Below are positions 46,801 to 59,725 of a stretch of 64,000 nucleotides of DNA, in pieces. Under the pieces are notes generated by a model. The model ran no database searches, was not told the origin of the DNA, and was given only the letters and a program-made list of their open reading frames with translations. This DNA comes from Lepidodermella squamata (Eukaryota; Gastrotricha). Position 1 is the first letter of the stretch. Each line of letters opens with the position of its first letter. The position numbers and the translations under genes are program-made. The stretch is from the NCBI GenBank assembly GCA_047495785.1, contig JBLDXI010000009.1, positions 806,001 to 870,000 of the forward strand. The letters run 5' to 3'.

Positions 46801-48640
46801 ATTGACGAAACTATTGCTAAAAACTCGAGATCAGATACTTATAGATGTGTAACGTGGATCATATGTACTGGAGCAGGCGAAAAAATCATCAAAAGTGTCT
46901 TGAAACGTTCAAATGCCATAAAAATCGGCCTGCAATCATCTGTGGATTTTGTATCACACAGACTAGCCGATAGCCGACCTTCAAGCAAATTGAATCATTG
47001 GACAGCGTCGAAGGCAATTTGACAATTACTACTCCCAAGGCAAGATTTATCACTCGAGAGATCTTGAGCGTTTGAGAGTTCTAGAAACAAGACTTACCTG
47101 ATTTGTAAGCATAAATAATAGATTAAAAAATAGGAATAAAATAGGCTAGTAAAACTGTTATGAATGATCAGAATTGGAAACAGAATTCAGTCGACACCAA
47201 ACTTGATACTTGAACTCCCAGATTGAAAGTTGAAAGTGGAAAGCTTAGTTTAAGCTTGAGCGATATATGCTCATCTATATATATGTAGCTGCCACCTAGG
47301 AAAAATAACTTGATGAGATCAATTGATTCGGGCAACTTCATCAGGTGGCGAATTTAATTTGGGGTTACCTAAGCGATTTCTTGCCAAACACCTCATCACT
47401 TCATATTGTACATTGGCCATGTGCAAAGAGCAGGCTCAGAGCTTTGATTTTCAAGATCAAGCATAAAGCTGTTAAATGAGCAATTATGTGCAATAGAGCG
47501 GGGTTTGAGGGCAGATGGTCAAGGAAAGAGTATAGAAGTCATTTGTCATAATTGTCGCATCATACATGCAACATGCAAATCATTCATTCATGGCAAGGTG
47601 TACAAGTGCAGGGTGCAGGGTGGCTAATGAACGGGCTCCTGCGGGTAATGTTTAGACTAAGATTTTAGTGAAACATTGATTTTTTATTCAAAAGAGTAGA
47701 AATTATGTTGGAAATTTCTCCAAGCTGGCTTTCTTTTCTGCAAAAACAAAGAAAAATTTCTGGGATGTATGACCTTCAACTTTTACGTAATTGCTGTCAG
47801 TCCCAAATCTGTCTCCCATTCGAAGAAATAAGCCAACTGACATTGCGTAGAAGAAGCTGCGTTGCTTCTGCGATCTGTTGTGTGCCATGTTGTTCGTTAT
47901 TTGTTGTTCGTTGTTCATTGCTTTAGATTTTACACTGTTTGACTTGGATCGGTGATCGGTCAATAATGAAAACGCGTTAGTGGAGGCCGCAAATTTCACC
48001 ACAGCTCTCCAACCTTGCGATCTGCGGCTACCTTCCTGGAAGGTTGCTTCTTCGGCGCTATTTATAGATTGCCGCCCTACTAGCAGTTGATTTTCAACTA
48101 CTGCCTTACGCCTTCGAAGAGGTTCGAAGAGCCTTAATGGCGAGGGGTCACCCTAAATCCCATTTTGCTGAAAATTAATAATCGTCTAATTGTGTGAGCA
48201 TCCGCTATTAATTCTGATTTCGAGTAGCCAAATCAGCTTTTTCAAAAATAAGACTCCTCTCACTGCCATTGTCTACGCCATTTCCAACTGCCCGAGGTTC
48301 TCGCCAATTTTAAGCTCTCAGGTGGCTCATCCAGGCTAAAATGAACCTCTTAGCTCTTCCAGCTGCTATGAATAAGTATAACTTGTTAGATTCATTTCGG
48401 CAAATTGTGGCTCTTGCGTCTTCGCTGTCTAGGACGGATAAAGAAGCTTGAAAATTGTATTTCTACGTATCTGCTACAATCAAATATTAAGACTCAAAGC
48501 TCAAAGCCAACCAGTAATCGTTCTGTAATTTCCAAAATGCTCCTACTCATCGAGCCTGTTCAACATTTTTAGTGGATGTTATGTAGAAAGAATCGGGTTT
48601 TCATGAACGATCCAGAAACTTGAAACCAGACATTTGCAGA
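43849..48640. other. 4.8-kb AT-rich divergent spacer between GRK and SETD1
   Basis: Longest gene-free stretch of the window and shared 5' flank of GRK (minus) and SETD1 (plus). Frames such as 44466-44681, 45044-45376 and 47703-48002 are short, without domains or splice support. No RNA gene or transposon was recognised. Regulatory content is likely but cannot be read from the sequence alone. Confidence 0.45.
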
Positions 48641-51600
48641 ATGGATGAACATGGAAGGGATAAAATATCTGACAGCAAACTGAAATCGAAAGGATCCCCA
48701 GGAAAAAAGCACATCGATCGTCGGAATTGGAAACTCATTGCTGACCCGGCTCTCGGAAAGGGGCAAGAAAAAATCTACAGATTTGACGGAGTCGTTAGTG
48801 GGGCAAGTTTTCATAAAAATTACGTTGCAAAATTTATAATTGCGAGATTATAGAACCCTGTCCCAGTAATTGCGCACGATCCACGTTTCAGATTAAACAG
48901 GCTCAAATTCAACGTTGAGCCGATCGATCTACCTGTTCCGAATTTGAAGGTAATTTTGATATAAATGGTCAGACGAATTATTTCCCCACATGCTTACTTT
49001 TTAGCTCGATGCCAATTACGTGGGTCCTCTTCCTCCGAAAGACGTTTCATTTGCTGGCTTGAATGACAACATCAATGAAGCTTTTCTCGCTGATATGTGT
49101 CGTCCATTTGGCGAAATCGAGTTACTCGAAATTTACACCCATCCTAAATCTGGCAGGCGCTTAGGCGTTGCTAGGGTAAGATTTCATGCGTAATTCAGCA
49201 TAACTGTAATTTCAATTGTATTTTTTAGGTGCTTTATTGTTCAGTCAAATCAGCCAGGTTGTGCGTCGAAAAGCTGAACAATACATCCAAAATGGGAAAA
49301 ACTATATCCGTATTTCTCGATGTTGGCGGGAGGCACCGTACCAAGCTGTTAGACGAAATTATCAGTGAGGTTAAGCATTCTACTATCGAATCTGAGGTGC
49401 AAGATTCCAGAAGTGGCGAAACACTCTTGGAGGATGCGATACTCAGAGCGGGAAAAGATCATGCCCATCGCCATTCACCTCAACACTCTAACAATGCTCA
49501 AAATCGGAATTCGCCCATCTTGGCCTCAACTACGTCGAAGGTATTACGAAGCTCAGGTGATTCCGATCGTGATGCAACGTCAAGCTCTGAACCAGAATGG
49601 ACTGGCCATGAAGAATCTTCTCTAGTGGCTGATAAGGAGGAAGGGGAAATTGAAAGTGAAGATTTTTCGCAGTCTGAATCTTCATCTGAAGATGAGGACA
49701 CTGAAGAGTCGATTTCTTTAGAACAACGCATTCAGGCTCTACTTACTGGGAAAGAGCCTAAAAAAGAAAAAGAACTTGAACCGCCTGTTCAATCTCAATC
49801 GCTCACGAAACAAACCAATAGCCGCGTAGTTGAGTCGAGGCAAAATTCAATTCCCACTGTTCCTGATGAGCCATCTAGCATTAACACGCCAATCACACCA
49901 GCTTCAATGGACGTAACAGCTCCACCCTTTGTGTTCCCCATTACGTCGCTTCCTCCGCCATTTGTGCTTCCGCCTGGTATACGGCCTCCAGCATCGGCGA
50001 TATTTGTGTCAAAGGAGCAACATGGAGCGTTGTTTACATCAACATTTGAGCTATTTATTGCCGAATTGAGGCGCACTTTGTATCGCGATCTCTGCCGACG
50101 TCTTCTTGAACAATGTGCCTTTCGTCAGTTGGACAGTTGGTGGCTTAAAAACGAAATCAGAAGTCGGAATAAGAAGCCTGACGACTCCAGGGCCAGCGTC
50201 CCTTCTCATGTAACACAACCTGAAAACAAGGTCGCGCCGCCTTCTTTCAGCGAATCAAGTGCTGCTCCTGTTGTCAACGGCAGTGTAGAGAAACAGGGAT
50301 GGGATCGAATGTTTCGTCAGGGTGGCGTTTTCGGTTTACGCGACACGCTGCCCAAATTGCCCTCATTCAAAGCAAGTGAACAGCTAGCTTTAAATATCAG
50401 CCTTTTTAATATTTCATTTTACTTGTGTATAGCGAAAAGATTCGGCGATTTCTTCCTCCCTGAACGAATCATCCGCAAAAGGCGAAGCTGATAGGCGAAA
50501 TCGGGAGAGCGCGGATAGTCGATCTCACAAAATATTGCATTCGGACTCCGATCATTCGCTGTCTGAAGTTCCGGTGGCTGCAAAGCATCAAAAGTCTAAT
50601 GGAGAACACTATGAACATAGCAAAAAAAGGAAAATTGCACACATGTTATCTGATAACAGCGATACCGAGTCGGAGTCAAGTGATTCATCGGCATCTGAAG
50701 AAGACTCATCGTCGGAGTCAGACGCTGATTCATTCGACTCTTCCTCGAGATCGGCACCCTCGACCAAACAGAAAACTGATTCGTCAATCGCTCACCCCAT
50801 TTCTATTAATACCGGCGCTGAAATCCAGAAACCAGACGCCGATTCGGCGCGACCAACGACACCTGCAGCTGTGGTACCTACACTGTCCTCCCCTGTTACT
50901 TCACCGCAGAAGCCTAAAGCACGATGGGCCATGTTTGTTCAGGAACAAGATCAACATCATTCCAACGATGCTTCGACGACATCTGCTCCCCCTACGACTT
51001 CATTGGTGACTCAAAATGATCACAAAGCAGTGGATGCGAAATCTCGGGACTTCCCAAAAGCATCTGCGAAAAGTAAATCAACCGACAAAAACGATGCAAA
51101 AGGAAAACAGACGAAGCGCGTGCAGAAAAAGGCGCTGCAGATTGAAAGCGATTCATCTTCCGAGTCGTCTGAAACTTCGTCAACCGAAAGTGGTAACACA
51201 TATTAGTTCCATTCAATTATTCTTATTTAATCATTAATTTCCAGATGGCCGAAAACCGCTGGTTAGCGATGCTAGCGAAGACGTGGAGCAAAAGCAAAGT
51301 GTTAAGAAGCCGAAATCTCCAGGGCCAAACAAAAAGATCACCCCGGCTCGAAAACCACCCAATTCGGCAAAAAATTCCGGCTCGGCAAAAGCTTCATCTA
51401 AAGAACCTTTGCAGCAGCAACAACAGCAGAAAGTGAAGCCTGTTGTTCAACATCAACAGTCATCGCCCAGGAAACCTGTTGTGAAAAGAGTTAACACCTT
51501 ACAAGCTGAATTTAAGGCAGAAGCTCCATCTAGTAACAGCCAAGACGACGAAAAATGCGATGGCGAGGATGTGCGACGCATCGTCGATCCTTTCCTGCCC

Positions 51601-52777
51601 GATTGCTTGATCGACCACTGTTACGTTCCTGCATCTCAATTGCATCAAATACCGAATTACCACAATCAAAAAGTAGCCAAGTCTGAATTGACATTCAAGC
51701 CTCGTGGTCGGGATGAAGAAGAAGCTATTGCGACGTCGTTTATGCGAATAGGAATCGACGCTGAGGATTTGAGTTACTTGGAACGTAGCTATGAAGAGCT
51801 TTTACAGAATTACAGCCAATCTTATTATTGGCTAAACGAAACTCATTGGGTCAAACACCCTGCGACCGCTTTGAACTGCTCCAGCGTCGAAGCTGAAGAC
51901 TCTCCTAGAAAAAAGCGTCGAGTTGAATCAAGCGATGACAGCTGCGCTCGATGTTATCTTCAATGGCGTGGTGGCAAGGTCGCTCGACCTCACGGTCCCG
52001 CGGGCACAGAAACGGTCGCTGTCTGTGAAACTACTATAAAGGAAGGTGGCATAGAGCTTGTTCGTGTATCTGAATCCGGTGGTGCCGTGTACTCTGGTTC
52101 AATACCGGTGAATACGCCGGGTCCTCCGGGGGCGTTGGAGCGGCTCGGTGCCGATATCGGGAAATCGTCTAAAGCTGCCAAGGCTGAGCTGAGGGAGGCA
52201 CGATCTCATCAACGCCGACTTCTTGCGTGCTATTCATCGGGATTTGATGAGAAGCGCGACATCTTGGGATTTAACATTTTGAAGTATCGCAAAAAGCGCG
52301 TGCGATTTGCTCGCAGTGGCATTCATGGTTGGGGATTATACGCCCTGGAACCAATTGCAGCAGAGGAAATGGTATTTTTTTCATCATTTTATTCCCCGTC
52401 GCCAATATTCCTCCATTTCTGTATAGGTTGTTGAATACGCTGGTGAACTTATTCGAAAAACTATTGGGGACCTGCGTGAAAAGAAGTACGCACGGCTTGG
52501 CGTTGATGGCTCTTACATGTTCAGAGTTGACGAGGATTTGATAGTCGATGCAACAATGGCAGGCAACTATGGCCGATTCATAAATCATTCTTGCGCCCCG
52601 AACTGCTATGCAAAAGTTATTACGATTGACGGGCAGAAGAAAATCGTCATTTACTCAAAGCGCGAGATCGCCGTCAGTGAAGAGATTACTTACGACTATA
52701 AATTCCAGCCCGAGCCTGCTGCGCAAAAGATTATTTGTCACTGCGGAGCACCGAGTTGCCGGCAGACGCTCAACTGA
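48641..52777 (+). CDS. SETD1: SET1/SETD1-type histone H3 lysine-4 methyltransferase
   Basis: Catalytic subunit of the COMPASS complex. Seven exons: 48641-48802, 48854-48949, 49005-49175, 49229-50371, 50433-51192, 51245-52371 and 52427-52777; 1,269 residues. The N-terminus has the conserved [20 protein letters not shown], then an RRM ([19 protein letters not shown] ... [10 protein letters not shown]). A long acidic/Ser-rich disordered middle with a short poly-Gln run follows. The n-SET region around residue 956 includes [12 protein letters not shown]. The SET domain runs from about residue 1125: [50 protein letters not shown] post-SET zinc motif CHCGAPSC ends the protein. The catalytic NHSC and Tyr residues are present. 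Exons 1 and 4 end before GCAAGT, so two introns appear to be GC-AG (48803-48853 and 50372-50432). The ATG lies one base after a TTTGCAG acceptor. Confidence 0.97.
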
Positions 52778-53224
52778 TCACCGTCTAGATTCAAGATTAT
52801 CAATTTGTTTTGTTGTCTTCGGTTGAGTTTTCTCTCAAATTCGCTCGTGCAAGCGTTGATAGTTGTGAAGGATATTAAAACTGCAAATTTGCTTGTTTTT
52901 TGTACAATTGCCATTTATACATACCGGTCGCCGCTTGTACAGGTCATTTTTGTGTCTAGTCGGCGACTATATCACTGTTAAACTACTTGGAATAAGAGAA
53001 TCAGACCGTTATAAAGCTAGGCGTGTTCGTCGAATTTTCGTCTGAAGCTGCGAATTCGGATGAATCATTCTAATTAAGTAGGAAAGATACATTTTCTGTT
53101 TTCCGTATGTTGACTTTGAAATGGTCATTTTTTATCGATGAAATAAATAGAATCAGAGATTTTGATTAATTTGTGTTTGATAGGTGGTGGTCCGTTTGAG
53201 TTTAAATTCTTGATCGTTTTCGGT
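52778..53224. other. SETD1 3' flank and upstream region of mL45
   Basis: No coding signal. An AATAAA near 53142-53147 may be the SETD1 polyadenylation signal. TTTGTGTTTGATAG ending at 53182 looks like an acceptor 42 nt before the mL45 ATG. Confidence 0.45.
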
Positions 53225-56200
53225 ATGGCCAATAGTACGTTGGCTATTTGGAAGCGGTGCCTCTCCCTCTCAGCAGCTACTAATTCGCGCTTTGCTGTTA
53301 CCAACAGCTTGTGTAATAGAGTAAGTGTGCATTGTACACCGCCGAGAGTCACCTTAACGCCAGTAATTTTATTCAGTTACCTTTTTTGCTGCCTGCCATC
53401 AACAGTGGATTCAATTTAACCCCTGCTGGTAATGTTACAGCCTCAAATGCTTTGGTAGTAATTCCTGTGCGTCATGGCCGGCATCAAAAGCATTGGCTTT
53501 TGAAATTTCGAGCTCTCCGCCGTCAAAAAGTGCTTCCCGTTAATTTGTTCGATAGTCGGAAAGCTCAAGCGCGAATGAGCATGAGCACAGAACAGTTGCG
53601 CCTTGAACTGCGCGCTGATGGCATCGGACCGCCTCGTATGCCACAAGACCGGCCAATCAGCATGGGTAGTACACTTTCGATTGAAGATGAATACGTTCCA
53701 CCGGAAGGTGACGGTAAGGCATCGCTGGTGTTTTCACCCGGGGCTGGCCTCAAGCAGCGTGGTGTCGCGGTTAAAGAGAAATTCAATGATTGGCGAGAAG
53801 TAAAAAAAATCAAAGAATACGAAGACAGCTTTTCAATTGATCGGTTTCCTTTCGAAGCTCAAGAAACCTATTTTCAAGCTCTTGCCCTGCTGCAAGAGTG
53901 AGCTTTCATTCCATTCAGGATTCACCAAGTGATAAAGCTTGATTTTTTGCAGCTTCAAGAAAAACGAAGATAAGCTACACGAGTTGCTGACTGAAAAAGC
54001 GTATCCTGAACTTTGCTGGGGTCTGGAGCGGAAAACTTTGCGATGGCGTTTCATCGAAAGTTTGGAACCTCCTCGGGTGGTACACGTGCGGACAACATCA
54101 CTATTGATGGACGATAACAAATTTGCTCAAGTAAGTTTTGTTCAAGTTATTTACGACTTATTTACGAGAATTCTGCTAAATATTCGGCGTTAGACCTAGT
54201 TAGCGCACATCATGTCAAACTACTCGTTTTTGAATGGCGTTTCGCTTGCTATGCTTAAGCCATCCATCTGACCGCAGAAGATAGCGGTTTCCACCACGTG
54301 AACTTTTTCTGAGGCAGTTTCACGACCTTGAAATGTTAACTGTCGTTGCCTAACTTGCGATAAACGCTTTTAATTTCAATATGACTGCGATCGTAAAAAT
54401 AATCTGATTACTAGTTTTGTCAATAGATTCGATTAAATCCGAGATTAATCTACAGTATGGGGCATAAATATTGAGCCGACTTTAATTATTCACAGCGCAG
54501 TCATTTCGGCTCCGATTCTCCCATATCTTATACCGTTGGAAAGCCCAAGCAAAATAGTTTATTCCCCTAAAATTTCGCTCAAGGGATACTGACCAAATCC
54601 AAGTTATAGCAAGTTTAGTTTTAGTTTTAAGATTGAAATTCGGACAGAATTCCTGATTGTTGGGAAAATTGTTGATAGTGCTAAAATCCTTGACTTAGGT
54701 CCGGACTCCCTTTATAAGAGCCATGTATAAGAGCCCCGCCAAAACAGAGAGTCCAACCCTAAATTAAGGATTTTAGCACTATCGACAATTTTCTCAACAA
54801 TCAGGAATTCTGTTTTCATAGAGTTCCTTTAACTAATGAACCTTCCTTATATCGCCTTGTAAGTTTCCGTTAGAACCCAAATGGCCTTTGCTACCTGGAA
54901 ACCGCCTTCGCTTGAGGCCCTCTTAGCTTTCGATATCAGAAATAAATAATTATCTCTGATTTGTGAAATCGATAATTGTAACCCGTATCAACTTCGAAAT
55001 CGATACCACGGCTCATCCGGGATACGGCTATTTCGCAAAAATGGAGTAGTTTGACGCTTACCTCAATGCAAGACCTTCGCCGGTTTTGCTAAACCTGTTG
55101 ACCCAGGCTGCCATTCATCGAAAGCAAAATAGGCTTACTATGGGGATTAAGCTATCGATATAGTGGAAAACGCATACAGTGGATTATTGCCTATTGTGAA
55201 CGAAAATGGTGGAAATAGTGGGAAATCATTGTAGTGGACGAATTAGATGGCGAGCGTTCACTGAATCGGTTTTCCACTGTATTGACATTCGAGGCTTGAT
55301 GAATGATTATGAACGACAGGCTCGATAGAATGCAGGGAGTATATTCCGAATTCAGTTCCGGCCTTTCCGAATGTTTCTTTACACGAAGATCGACGCTATT
55401 AGCAGCGCAGCTTAAGAGGTATTAACTACGAGCTGCTCGGGTTGCAGGCACGCGCTATGTTTGTTTTGCCAGAGAGCTAGAGAATTTGAAATTTCAATAG
55501 ATCAGCAGCGCAGAACAAAATAAATTCGCAGCATGTACGGGTTGCACTACCCGCAGTTTGGACTTAATGATGTTGAGCATGAACAAAAACTTGCTGAAAA
55601 ATCAAAGCGCCAACCATACTCAAGGTAACTCAGGTTATGCAGCATTTCATATTCACATTGGCATAGCCGTAATAATCATTGGCCTATGTTGCTTTGGCCC
55701 ACATCGAAGCTGAAAATTGATAATTAATCGATAATTAATAATCGATTAATCTATTAGATTATAGTCTAGATTCTTTAGTCTAGAATGATTAATCGTCAAT
55801 AAACCTCGACGAATAGTCGATTCTAATCGAATCGGATCTATTGACAACGCTACTGATTACCATACATTTTATTTTCTATCATGTTCTATCATCAGATTAC
55901 GGTCAGGTTTCATACGAAGCAGTCGCTTGCCCTCTATGATCAATTCGGCCGCCTGATGTTTGGCTCCGAGACTCAACCGCGTGATTGCTTGGAGTTCGTT
56001 GTGTTTGAACGTCATCTTATTGATGAATATGGTCGCTGGAGGGTGCATGGTCGAATTCGGCAGAAAGATGCCCCTTACGAACCAGGGGTTGTTCGGCGAA
56101 CAGTTAGGTTTGGCAAAACCGAAACTTCTGAATACGACAAGGAGCTGGAAGAATTTGAAAAGAAGCGCCAAGCTGACCTTGAAGAATGGCAGAAGCGGCG

Positions 56201-56276
56201 ACAGCTATTCATGAAGAAATGGTGGGCTAAACAGGCTATCAGAACTAGAACTGTCAGAAAATATAAATTCAAGTGA
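53225..56276 (+). CDS. MRPL45: mitochondrial ribosomal protein mL45
   Basis: Large-subunit mitoribosomal protein with a Tim44-like domain near the exit tunnel, thought to tie the ribosome to the inner membrane. Four exons: 53225-53320, 53377-53897, 53953-54130 and 55896-56276; 391 residues (human about 306). It has an N-terminal presequence-like stretch (ANSTLAIWKRCLSLSAATNS) and a YVPPEGDGKASLV block typical of mL45. The Tim44-like core includes LRWRFIESLEPPRVVHVR and, after the long intron, ITVRFHTKQSLALYDQFGRL and VFERHLIDEYGRWRVHGRI. The tail is a Lys/Glu/Trp-rich helix ending RKYKFK that is longer than in vertebrates. The third intron is 1,765 nt, more than three times the next longest coding intron inferred here, and carries an inverted repeat. 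The 3' end faces the TEX11-like gene 210 nt away. Confidence 0.95.
54643..54814. repeat. inverted repeat / foldback element in mL45 intron 3
   Basis: Left arm 54645-54698 and right arm 54759-54812 are reverse complements over 54 nt with four mismatches (about 93 %). Both begin or end with the CAGAATTCCTGATTGTTG block. With one gap the pairing extends inward to about 54710 and 54748, leaving a loop of under 40 nt that itself contains TATAAGAGCC twice. It would form a long hairpin in RNA. This suits a small non-autonomous foldback or MITE-type element. No target-site duplication was recognised. Confidence 0.9.
55715..55850. repeat. AT-rich cluster of short palindromes in mL45 intron 3
   Basis: Repeated and inverted ATTAATCGAT-type words and a TCTAGATTCTTTAGTCTAGA palindrome lie together close to the 3' end of the long intron. 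This may be the remains of another small element or a simple-sequence expansion. Confidence 0.55.
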
Positions 56277-56486
56277 GACATGCATATTGCTGGAACCTGC
56301 TGTGCAAGAAAAAATTTCGATAATAAAAACACGAATTTTTCACGTCGAACGCGGTAAATAGAGGTTTTATTGAAATCTGAAATTGCCATAAAACCGGATT
56401 CAAATTCGGAATACAATTTGAGCGAAATTGAGCAAAAAAACTAAGCAACAATGGCACATTCTTTACTACACGTAATTTCAATGCAG

Positions 56487-59400
56487 TCAAATTTTCTCCC
56501 ACTTCTTCAAGCAAATTTGTTTTGCGATCAATTCGTTGGCAAAAGGATCTTCAGGCCTAGCATGGGCCAAATCCTCGGCGAGCCTAAGCCATGCGCTTTT
56601 ATCTGCTGCCCCACCAGTTGTGTACAGGCTAACATAGACGTTCCAGCAAAAAGACCATATCCACTCGGCTTCACGAACCGGAAATTCTCGCCAGAGTCTT
56701 TCGAATCTGCCTTTGAGTGTGAAAGATGCCAAGAACTTGTAAAATCTCGAATTGGATGTTCCAAAGCAGGATTTTGCAAGCTGCTTGCTAAGCTGATAAA
56801 AATAAATATTTGGTAAATCTTCTGTTTAGCAGTTTAGCGATTCAATTATCTCACCTGGAATAATACGCGAACAGAAGCTGCTATGTTTTTAATGCGATCT
56901 CGTCGTTCTGGCTCTTCGGGATTCATTAGCACACAACAAGATGCTGCGTTGAACAGTGCCTCCAGTGCCAACTCACAGTAACCCTGAGCATTTTCTATGT
57001 GGTTTGCATTGCGAGCACAAAAATCCGATAAGTTTTTTGCATATCTCTCGAAAACTTGGCAACATTTGAGCAAAGAATCAGGTGATTTCTCCAGCATTTG
57101 CTGATTTTGAAGGGGGCTATTGGCCAGAAAGTGATCGAAAGTGGTTTGAGCAGCGTGTATATTTCTTGTAATAACGTGAATGTCAAATTCATTGACCGGT
57201 AGAGTATAATGGATAGACATTCCGGCGCAAACGAGAGAATTAACGTCCTTGTTGCACGAGGCAGCAGCCGCATCGGCAGTTTTGTAGCATTCCTTTATCG
57301 CTGAAATCAATTTTTCGCCAACTTCGGCGATTTTACCGACAGACTCGTTCCCGTTATCCAGACATCGCATCAGATCAACGCCTGATGCAATAAACATCAG
57401 AAGAGCGAGGCATGTTTTCGACAGCAGCACATGTTCAGGTGTTTGGGCGGGAAATCCGGTCGCTGCGTAGAAAGTATGGAGCTGTTTAAAAAACTCATAG
57501 CTCGTCCCACATAGAGAAAACAGCGATAAGTGACACGCCGTTTCTTGTTCGGACGTCATAGTTGCGGCTTCTCCGTTGCCCTCTTTCAGCCTGATCAGCA
57601 TATAGTTTGTTACATTGGAAATGTGCCTAAATCAACTAAATTAATTCAATTTTTTGAAGTAGCAAAAAAGCAATTACCAGCAAACTTCACTAAACCATTT
57701 CATATCTGAACACAGAGTCTGTGACTGTATCACATCTTCACTGTTGTTGTTAACTAGCTTCGATAAAATTAGATGAGCTTTCGACATGTAATTGGCAAAC
57801 AGCTGTGATTTCTCCACAAACTTCGAGCAGTTCTCGTCTGTTAAAATAAATTGAAAAATGGGAGACAAAAAACGCTGATTTAGTTACTCTGCTCGTTCAA
57901 AGTTTTCTGCGCCAGTCTGATCAAGTTTTTCAAAGCGTTCAAGATGCGACCTGTTTGATCTCGAGCATGACTCATCGAAGGGTCGGCGCGCGATTTCTCG
58001 AAGAAACGGTCGATTTGACATTGAAGAGCGTTCACTGCGATGTGATGCTTTTGCTCTGTGAGAGAAACAGAGACACACAGATCGAGAAGCGCCGCAGCAT
58101 GGTCATGAGTCGAATTAGACAACTTGGACAAATGAGCATGAGCTTCTTGCTCTAGGCTCCTTTCTACGCAAATGTAGAACCACAAAAAATCTATCCAAGG
58201 TGAAGACTCTACGGCCTCAGCTTCTTCCAACGTCTAAAAGGAAAATAAAAATCTGGGACATTTTCGGCAACGCTGAAGCGTACCTTTCTGCATTCGTCGA
58301 GATGACCAACGCGATATTGGCAAAGTGCAAGACTGCGCTTGATTTGAGCAATTAATTTCACATGTTGCGCTCCGCCACCGCAGTTCTTTTTTCCACCACC
58401 AAACCGCAACAAGTTGTCAGCTATTTCGTAATAGGCAAGTGCGTTTTCAAAGTTGTGCGCCTTGACAAAATCAACGGCGTGGAAATTAAGAGTATGACAA
58501 ATGCCCATGACAATATCCGATGACCATTCGCGCAAAATATTTGGGAAATCATCAAATATTAGAAACATTTTTCGCACTTCAGTGACATCGCTTTTTTGAA
58601 GAAAATGACGCAAGCGATATCTGAATATAGCCGCAACTTCTTGTGGATCAACATCCATGCGACTGATTTTCTCCCAGATTGTGTCAAGAAATCGTTCGGC
58701 AGCTCTCAAGTTTCCGATCATTATCATTTTCCTGGTGGCTAATAATGCTCGCTTCACAGTAAAATCAGAAGATGCCAAAACTGCTTTAGCTTCTTCGGAA
58801 AATGCAGCCATGTCAGGTTCTGCTGCATTCAAGGCGGTTGCTAATATTTCCAGACGACAACAGCGTAAATCGAAAGTTTGGTCGATTGATATGGCTTTGT
58901 CAATATATTCGAGCGCAGTAGCATTATCTTGTTGACTTGAGTAGCCCACGGCGAGAAGTTTCAGCACAGCTATTCCGGTATTGCTGCAAATGCCAGGTGA
59001 ATTTTCCAATAATCGCATGTGCCTCTTAGCCAGACACACCGCGCCATCCAAGGCTGGCGGTGTTTGAGCAATAAGCATGCTAATAATCTCACATTGAGCA
59101 TTAAGTATTTTCTTGATGCACTCTGAAGTAGTTGCAATTTTTTCCGCCATGCTTATTACTTCTGTTCCTTCGCTGATATTTCCCATCCGAATGTAGTATT
59201 GAATCAACAATATCAAGCAGGTTATAAGCTCCTCTGCCGATTGAAATCTGTTTTGCACAGAAGAGCAATGGAAGGCAACAAGATCGAAACAGCATTGAAA
59301 AATGGGTTCTTCGACTGACTTCTTCAAACCCATTCTGGCAGATTTTAGAATAATCTCAGAAAATTGAGCTCTCAGGCTGAGATTTAGCGCCGTTTTATCA

Positions 59401-59702
59401 AAAATGCCTGCTAAAATCCAGGACAACAGCGAACGTAGCTGAATTTCGCAATCGAAAATAATGTCCTTGTTGCCGAACTTTGAGCGAGCAGTATTCCAAG
59501 AATCGGTAACCCCAAGATCAACTTTCGCTGCAAACTCATTCATTTCGTCTGAATTGAGAGAGCGAATAAACTGGAGTGTGGATGCCAGCTTTTCTTGAAA
59601 TAGTTTACAACTTGATGAGCAGACGCTACACGAGTGACTAATAATTTCGCCACATCGCTCCTTGACCTCACTGATTGCGGTGTCAAGCCTACTTTTGAAC
59701 AT
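56487..59702 (-). CDS. TEX11/ZIP4/SPO22-like TPR protein (probable meiosis factor)
   Basis: Five minus-strand exons: 58284-59702, 57888-58233, 57678-57837, 56855-57626 and 56487-56792; 1,000 residues (vertebrate TEX11 about 940). The protein is almost wholly alpha-helical with TPR-like repeats such as GYSSQQDNATALEYIDKAIS and DFVKAHNFENALAYYEIADN. The early SWNTARSKF and the late YEIADNLLRF recall the SPO22/ZIP4 family (L-W-N ... and A-x-x-Y-E-x-A-x-x-L). Members of that family promote crossover formation and synapsis. The length, all-helical build and spacing of these motifs support the call; no catalytic residues exist to confirm it. A very strong polypyrimidine/TTTTAG acceptor lies about 22 nt before the ATG. 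Other long TPR scaffold proteins remain possible. Confidence 0.6.
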
Positions 59703-59725
59703 TTGAATTCAAACCCATTGAATCT

